This document shows, piece after piece, positions 57,250 through 64,000 of a stretch of DNA of 64,000 nucleotides. Both the position numbers and the translations under genes were made by a program. This DNA comes from Arenicola marina (lineage: Eukaryota > Annelida > Polychaeta > Arenicolidae): assembly GCA_964019135.1 (NCBI GenBank), contig OZ025256.1, forward strand, positions 2,170,001 to 2,234,000, read 5' to 3'. The number at the start of each line of letters is the position of its first letter. The first letter of the stretch is position 1. The notes beneath the pieces were generated by a model. That model had not been told where the DNA came from. It ran no database searches and saw nothing but the letters and a program-made list of their open reading frames with translations.

Positions 57250-58930
57250 AGGGTACAAGATTTTTTGCTGTATTACATGCCCAGGGCTCGTTATTTTTAC
57301 GTTTATTCCTGACAATTATAATTATGCAAGAAATTACAGCTGATTTGACCGTCTTTCAAGAGTCTTGAAATATGCTCCCGGCCGACAGCAGCGGTAAAGG
57401 CGGAGCTTGCCTAGGAGCTTGAAACTCCGTATTACAGTGGTATGGTGAATCCGTATAATAGAGCTATCAGGAGTTCGCTTGACGGTGTCTGCGAGTGCGT
57501 TTCTGCACTCGGTATATTATAAATAGTTATTTGAGATACAGCTGCTCAAAACGAAATCGTAGACAGGGAGTCTCAGAGTCGGTTCTGATATGCGACTGGA
57601 GTAATCCGTGCAGCTATTTAAAGCATGCGCAGTCATACTTTCCGCTCGTGTGCAGATTGAGATAAACCAAACGCAAAATCCGCGGTCCACGTGAATGTTG
57701 CTCTTGCTGAACTGCACAAACCATTAAGATTGTTGAACAGTAACCTAAAATAAGTCAACCGATACGTGTTGTGTTAATTAGTTTATTCTCGTTGTTATTT
57801 ACGGATTGTTTGCGGCTCAAAATACTATTTTCTATATATTTAACGTATTATGGGTCCTGGACGCCATGTTGGAAATCCTCGCGATCCTCCTCTGTATGTA
57901 CCACGTGACCGCGCTATCGGGCCACAATCTCTGCGCTCGGTGATGCACCCCGCGGAGTGCAACTACTCCGCTCGCACACCCGAACTCACCCAGAGGCCAT
58001 ACGCCTACCATGCGATGTAGCCATCTGACGGTCGCAGTTTCAAAGAAAACTCGCTCTCGGGTAGACAGAGGGTGGTGGCTGCCGAAGAAGCTGCCTCGCA
58101 CGTAATGGATTAAACGCTAGTATAATCTGACATCAACAGCGGCTGATGACGTTAAAGTCTCCACTGGTTCTTAATCACCGGTCCTTGGCTACGACCTACC
58201 ACCTGTGTTGGTGGCTCATTGGGTTCGGAAACGCGGATAAATGCAAGCTGTATAGATCGAATCACGTCAGTGTAGTATTAATACTCCGGGTACGATATGT
58301 ACCACTCTGGTGTCCCCGAGCCGACATATGGCAAGTACTTGCCGCTCTTTACGACAGTCTTAAACAATGAGGCACATTAGCAGGTGTAAGTATTTGTATC
58401 AAACAGGCGACCACAGCATATGCTTGATCTGAAATATTTCTTTATTATCTAAATTTAGATACCTCTAACGCTTTATTATTGAAAGTGATGCAGGTTTGCA
58501 AAGGACAGTCTGTGGCCGCGTAGAAGCATTATTAGTTTGACCACATTGCTTCCTTCTAACGAAAAATTTCTTTATTTCTTCCTTTTTCCTTATTTATACA
58601 TGTATGAGTCTCAAGCCTTGTAGTCTGACAATCAGCCACAACCGACGTCCCCCCCCCACCCCCACCCCCCACCACACACTCACACAGACACAGTGTTTTC
58701 ACCCGCTGCGGTGGCGTGTTTCCTCAGAACTCGGCCGTTTCACCTATCATCACCACTAAGGGATATTCTTCCGCCGGGTAAAGCTTGTGTTATTTTTCCC
58801 TACGCGGCATGTATTAAGGTTATTCGTACAGTACGGTGAACAGCGTAAAACATGCCAATGTAAGTTGATATCGTTTAAAAGCTAGTAAAGTCATGTAGCG
58901 TTCGTCTACGAGTATACGATGACGTCAGTA
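57250..58930. other. No gene seen; C-rich/CA tract at about 58648-58690
   Basis: Ordinary spacer with one poly-C and CA tract. Short frames only. Confidence 0.4.
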
Positions 58931-58934
58931 CCAG

Positions 58935-59141
58935 TTTTTTTTTTTAATATTTGTATTTATTTATTCCAAAACACAACAACTGGTACATAACCACATATTG
59001 TATTTTAGCCACATCACTAGAGGTATATGCGCGAAGGCACCGCAGCCCCCATCGGGGCTTGAACCAAAGGTTTTCAGTGAGATTTAAATACAGGTAAGAC
59101 ATGCGGCTTAAACATGAGAGCGATACCAGTTGGCTATGTCA
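58935..59141 (-). mobile_element. tRNA-derived SINE with A-rich tail, family C
   Basis: On the minus strand a tRNA-like head reads GACATAGCCAACTGGTATCG (A box) and GGTTCAAGCCCCGATGGGGG (B box) with a GGGGGCTGCGGTGCC end. It is followed by about 90 bp of body and an 11-base A run (T run 58935-58945 on the plus strand). This is the expected order for a Pol III SINE. It is unlike family A and is the only copy seen here. A short GTCAGT on both sides may be a degraded target duplication. Confidence 0.75.
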
Positions 59142-59144
59142 GTG

Positions 59145-59940
59145 GACATCAATTTTGTTTTAATCTGACTTTACAGTTTAGATTCCACGATATCACTATA
59201 AACGCGTTCGTCAAAGTAGTAAAAGTGACGTCCGTCGGGTTTAATTCCACACACAGGTGATCTGTGTCTTAATTTAAAAGCACATGCGTTTGTATTCCAT
59301 TTTGACGTTACTTGGAGAACGTGGGAAAAGTATTCTCTTCTACTATTTGATATAAGCGTGGAAACACAGAAGATTAATATAAGCTAAAGTTGTTTTGGCG
59401 TGGCACAAAGTGTTAATTTTACCCAGAAGCCCTTTCATGCGCCACTGATAAGACGCGTCTCGACAGCATAGACTGTAAGGCATTGCGTTTTATATCATTT
59501 ATTTTCATTCGTCATCCATATTTGCTTCATGTCGAGCCCAATCTATCACTTTAAGCTTGAAAGAGTGAAAGTGTAGCGCACCATCAATTATGAATAGCCC
59601 CTAAAACTCCGTTACAACATAACGATGCAGCAAATGTCAAAATTATGTTTTCAGCCCTTACCTAACCTGATCGCCCTCGCCTATTACATTTTCACCCACG
59701 CACAGTTTGCCACATCCTATTGCTCAGCCTCTTCCTGCCACTCAGCTTCTTATTTGCCAGTGAGAAGTGTCATTTTCGACGGCGACCGCGTGTGGGCGGT
59801 GAAGAATCCACGTAAGTGGGTGCCTGAAAGGGAAAAAAACACGACGAGATGGAAAACGATAAGCCGGTTAGCGCCCCCTAGAGTCCCAATCTCGGGCAGA
59901 GATTGATTAAACATGGCGGTGCGTACATTCCTGGACACGA
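59145..59940. other. No gene seen
   Basis: AT-rich spacer. GCCGGTTAGCGCC with ATCTCGGGCAGAGATTGA near 59865-59910 has a diverged relative near 62590-62630, so a dispersed repeat may be present. Confidence 0.35.
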
Positions 59941-59943
59941 TAC

Positions 59944-60166
59944 CAAACAAACAACCGATGTCATTGTCCCTATAATATTAGACTGTTTTAGGTACGTGGC
60001 CATATCATAAATAAGCCCTAAACAGCAAACAAACAACCGATGTCATTGTCCCTATAATATTAGACTGTTTTAGGTACGTGGCCATATCATAAATAAGCCC
60101 TAAACAGCAAACAAACAACCGATGTCTCTGTCCTTATAATATTAGACTGTTGTAGGTACGTGGTAC
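59944..60166. repeat. 82-bp tandem repeat, about 2.7 copies
   Basis: CAAACAAACAACCGATGTC starts at 59944, 60026 and 60108. The first two units are nearly identical; the third is truncated and slightly diverged. Confidence 0.95.
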
Positions 60167-60169
60167 ATT

Positions 60170-61035
60170 ACAGGAAAGTCATAGTTCAACAAACAGTCAA
60201 AACCTTATTTGATAGTGTTGATATTGGTCTATAATGCGCGGATAAGCCTCGGCTTCAAATCTAATTTCCTTGCTCTACACCTTTCTTCTCACTTACCTAT
60301 GACTTGATGTGGCGTGAATAGCGCTGGCCGCACGACAACTTTCAACTTTTCTCGTATGACCACCTGAGGGCGCCATCTATCGAGACGTCATTACCAAACA
60401 CTCTGACACCTCCACCACCCAGAGTCCAAACCTCGATCTTCACCGCATCTTTACGACCTTTTTCAAGTCTCCAGCCGGCGTCCCTAACCCACCTCCTACA
60501 AAGTCTACACTTTACGAGAAAAACTCCGACACGATTCCGTCGGAATAGCCACCTCAATAGATGTAATCTACACGTCCTTTCCAAGAACAAGGCGTCCCGT
60601 GCTGGTAACAGGATGCGAGGCACTGGGCAGCCAGTGTCTCCAACGGATGTCCCCAGAGTGTTCGGCCGTTCCTATGCCTGCGGGGACGGCGGTATGCAGT
60701 TTTTGTGTTTCATTTTGGCTGCTGCATATATTTTGTAAATGTGCGGGTCGCATATCACTGGCCATTCCACATCACGCCTCGTGATATGATACGCCGCCTT
60801 CCAGTCCATTCGTCGTTGACTGTTGGTGACAGCTGTGAGTTCTTTCTCTATGTTATGTGTTTTGCTATATTAATTACTGGTTGGGTCACATGTAATGCCC
60901 AAGGGACTGATTTTTACCGAGGCGAAAGGAAAAATGAGAGACAATCTGGCATTCCCATTGCCTTGTAATATCTGGAACAGACACCTGTCGATGGCGGGAT
61001 TAACACAACCGAGTGCCTGGATTGTGCATTAGGGT
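60170..61035. other. No gene seen
   Basis: Short frames of up to about 93 codons without recognised motifs. Confidence 0.4.
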
Positions 61036-61037
61036 TT

Positions 61038-61938
61038 GGGGCCAGTGTCTGTATGAGCCTGGAGCCATGGTCTGTATCAGCATGGTGTCACTCTGTACGA
61101 GCGCGGTGCCAATGTCTGTATGAGCCTGGTGCCAATGGCTCTAGGAGCCTGCTGCCAATGTCTGTAAGAGTCTGGTGCCAATGTCTGCAGGAACCTGGTG
61201 CCAATGTCTGTAGGAGCCTGGTGCCAATGTCTGTATGAGCCTGGTGCCAATGTCGGTAGGAGCCTGTTGTCAATGTCTGTAAGAGTCTGGTGCCAATGTC
61301 TGCAGGAACCTGGTGCCAATGTCTGCAGGAACCTGGTGCCAATGTCTGTAGGAGTCTGGTACCATTGTCTGTAAGAGCCTGGTGCCAATGTCTGTAGGAG
61401 CCTGTTGTCAATGTCTGTGGAAGTCTGGTACCATTGTCTGTAAGAGCCTGGTGCCAATGTCTGTAGGAGCCTGGTGCCATTGTCTGTAGGAGCCTGTAGC
61501 CACTCTCTGTAGGAGCCTGGGGCCACTGACTGTAGAGACCTCGGCCCACTGTCTGTAGGAACCTAATGCCAGTGTGCCTTTGAGCATGGTGTAACTGTAT
61601 GTAAGAGCTTCGTGTAACTGTATGTAAGAACCTGGTGCAACCGTATGTAGGAGCGTGGCGCCACTGTCTGTAGAAGTCTGGTGCCATGATCTGTAAGAGC
61701 CTGATGTCACTCTCTGTCTGTATGATACTGGTACCAATGTCTGTAGGAGCCTGGTGCCACTGTTCATAGGAGCCTGGTGCCAGTTCTGTAGTAGACTGGG
61801 GTCACTGTCCATAGGAGCCTGGTACCAATGTCTGTGGGAGCCTGGTGCCACTGTCTCTAGGTGACTGGTGCCACTATCTCTAGGTGACTGGTGCCACTGG
61901 CTGTATGAGACTGGTACTAATGTCTGTAGGAGTCAGGT
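61038..61938. repeat. 23-bp minisatellite, about 38 units
   Basis: Unit GGTGCCAATGTCTGTAGGAG plus CCT, best preserved at 61100-61480 and degenerate towards both edges. Minus-strand frames are open for up to 199 codons because the unit lacks stops there; no gene signal accompanies them. Confidence 0.95.
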
Positions 61939-62504
61939 AAAAAAACAATAAGGTTGATTTGACGGTTGTTTATTTCATTCTCATCTTCATCCCCCCACCC
62001 CCTCTTTTCCAACACTGCCAGCACTGTGTATATATCACACATAATCTACGTTCCCTCCTCGCACGATACAGACGAAGGTGGCGACAGAGCGCTCACGTTG
62101 CAATTCATTACGGCGTCTCACAAGCAAGACACAACGATGCTCCAGTTGTAGGCCAACTAATCTACCCCGCACCATGCTGCCATAGAGACGTGACGTGGCC
62201 GCTACGGGGTCTCGCCTATTTGTAGGTCATTGCCTAACCAAGGGTGAAACAAATCGAGCAAGCTAATGACACGGAAGAAATGAATTTTGCGATATTCTCC
62301 TAAATGGTTTCTGGCGGTGCCTGTCGTGGGATATTGATGTCATCCGTGCGTTGGAAGCCACGTACACGGCGGGCGCCCTTGGTCGACCCTCTGTCGACTA
62401 CGCGGCGGCCGGGAAATCAAGCGAGAGGCAAGATACCGACTGGCAGATTGCCTTGTGAAGAAATGTGCATTGATTTCATGCTCTCCTGGAGTAGACTCAC
62501 TGGC

Positions 62505-62690
62505 ACCAGATGGCTGAATGTCATGGCTAACCCTTGGTTTTTATCTAGATCCCCTTTTATTAAGTTTTTCGCTGTTTGCGATCAGCCGGTCAGCGCCAAC
62601 TGACGATAGTGCTGATATCGGGCAGAGATTCAATATTGGCGTCAGATGGCGAAAATGTCAGGGTTATCTCTTGGTTTTTATCTAGATCAT
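62505..62690. repeat. Imperfect duplication, about 133-bp spacing
   Basis: CAGATGGC, a short variable part, then CTTGGTTTTTATCTAGATC occur near 62508 and again near 62643. Confidence 0.75.
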
Positions 62691-62699
62691 GTTTGATTA

Positions 62700-63670
62700 T
62701 GTGTCTTTTCCTTAGAAAACATGCAACTTAGTATGTATTACTTTATAGTATATTACTGTAACGGTGTGAGATATACTCCACAAAATAAATAAAATAATAA
62801 AATCGACCAGGCAGGGATTGACAGTTTAGCAGTTTATTCTGAAAGGAGGCATCACAGGAATTATGATACAAAATTAGGCATTATGATACAAAATTATAAT
62901 GACCAGTTGATAAAACCTATAATTAATCCAGCCAGTAAACCACATGGCCACTACCATCATTAACCCTGTGCTCATAAATTATGCTATTTGTATGCACAGC
63001 TCCAATAAGCAAGTAAGCAATTTATGTGACACTGCATGTAATTCCACATTTACTTCAACCTAATAGCTATACTGCTTATATATAGGGATAAACAAACTAT
63101 TTATAATACATGATAGCACGTGCATCAAACAACTAGCCGTCTAGACATGTAAACACCACGTGTGTAAAGTTTACTCTCCAAATGGCTTGAAAGATATACC
63201 ACAATAAACACCTTTAAACTCCAATGCAATTGTTACTGAAAGACACAGACTAGAAAGCAAGAATACCTGAAAAAAGGCAGGGCCTCCACCACAGCTCCTC
63301 CATGGCAGGGTACGAGAGGGGCGCAGCGAAAATTTAGAAGATACTAAGGTAGGAAAACGTATAAAGTAGACCTGGAATACACACAGAGTCCCGATTCGGT
63401 AAATATAAGGAGATCAACACGAAAACTAAATCTAGTGAGAACTCACAAAATCGACATTACGAATATATTTTTCACATTATCGGATATAATGGGTTAATAT
63501 GAATCTGTCCTTGAAACTACTCGTTGATTTCCATAAACCGAACACACAGTGAAAAGCGAACCTCTCACCATATGAGACCTTTTCCTAGGTTCGTATTGCC
63601 TTAGTAACCTGTACTTTAACTTTGATAAGCCGAAAACTAAAACTAAAACTGTAAACTAAATGTCCTTTTC
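62700..63670. other. No gene seen; small duplication near 62855-62900
   Basis: AT-rich. ATTATGATACAAAATTA is duplicated at about 62860 and 62880. Nothing else is supported. Confidence 0.4.
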
Positions 63671-63675
63671 AACCC

Positions 63676-63795
63676 CCGTTGCGTTATAATGCCTAGCGGT
63701 GCGGACTTAGACTCCCGTAGAACCGCCGTTGCGTTATAATGCCTAGCGGTGCAGACTTAGACTCCCGTAGAACCGCCGTTGCGTGTTCATGCCGT
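63676..63795. repeat. 50-bp tandem repeat, about 2.4 copies
   Basis: CCGTTGCGTTATAATGCCTA starts at 63676 and 63726, with a partial third at 63776. The first two units differ by about one base apart from their leading bases. Confidence 0.95.
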
Positions 63796-64000
63796 GTGCA
63801 ATTGCCGGCCCTTGGATGCCGGCCGCCCTAGTATGTCTGGCTGTTTCAACGATATAAGCGTTGTTTCCGAATCATACAGGTTTCGTTGTATACTATGTTA
63901 TCAACCTATACTACTATAAACCTGTTTATTGCATGCCGGTGTTTCAGAAACACGTGGCAGTAAAGAGTGCTGAAGTTGCCTCACGTTCCTTGCCATAACA

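Noticed and set aside
63676-63795. Window-edge transposon end
   Set aside because: The repeated strings are direct, not inverted, and form a simple 50-bp tandem duplication.

Overview
This is a repeat-dominated piece of a eukaryotic nuclear genome, most likely from a marine invertebrate. I infer this from long non-coding stretches, tRNA-headed SINEs, non-LTR (LINE) fragments, hAT-like and Tc1/mariner-like relics, and very large minisatellites and satellites. The class A receptor gene shows an animal. A mollusc or another lophotrochozoan would fit, but nothing in the sequence fixes the phylum. There are no bacterial operons, rRNA genes or CRISPR arrays, and I recognised no LTR retroelement or other virus-like copy.

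Only one convincing intact protein-coding gene is visible: a single-exon rhodopsin-class G-protein-coupled receptor on the minus strand at 27547-28767. It looks like an orphan peptide-receptor type, with a plausible upstream promoter (TATA-like box, CRE, E-box and AGGTCA half-sites). A LINE endonuclease fragment lies on its 3' side. On its 5' side, about 900 bp away, an 8.6-kb satellite begins.

Layout: 1-8.8 kb holds G-rich dispersed repeats, two LINE reverse-transcriptase remnants and a 665-bp repeat with a tRNA-like module. 8.8-9.8 kb is an inverted pair of minisatellites. 10-21 kb is mostly featureless DNA with SINEs, two MITE-like elements and a dispersed repeat. 21.7-23.1 kb is a 22-bp array. 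23-27.4 kb holds SINEs, AT repeats and the LINE endonuclease piece. 27.5-29.1 kb is the receptor and its promoter. 29.6-38.25 kb is a 59-bp satellite of about 146 monomers with higher-order structure. 38.3-41.5 kb has CRE sites, a transposase fragment and a 27-bp Pro/Thr minisatellite. 41.75-43.46 kb is a 17-bp array. 45 kb carries the second copy of the tRNA-bearing repeat. 48-49.6 kb has a triple nuclear-receptor half-site, a 42-bp array and a SINE. 51.6-53 kb has a 35-bp array, a hairpin and a tandem array of 72-bp tRNA-Cys-like units. 56.1-56.8 kb is a near-identical 63-bp array. 57-64 kb has further SINEs and tandem repeats.

The most interesting signals are the head-to-tail tRNA-Cys-like array, the satellite with a 31-monomer (1829-bp) higher-order repeat and no net indels, the two arrays that stay open in all three minus frames and encode the same peptide period in each, the inverted minisatellite pair, the 42-bp array whose 14-residue translation carries repeated Gly-Arg-Lys, and the receptor with several non-canonical residues at conserved positions.
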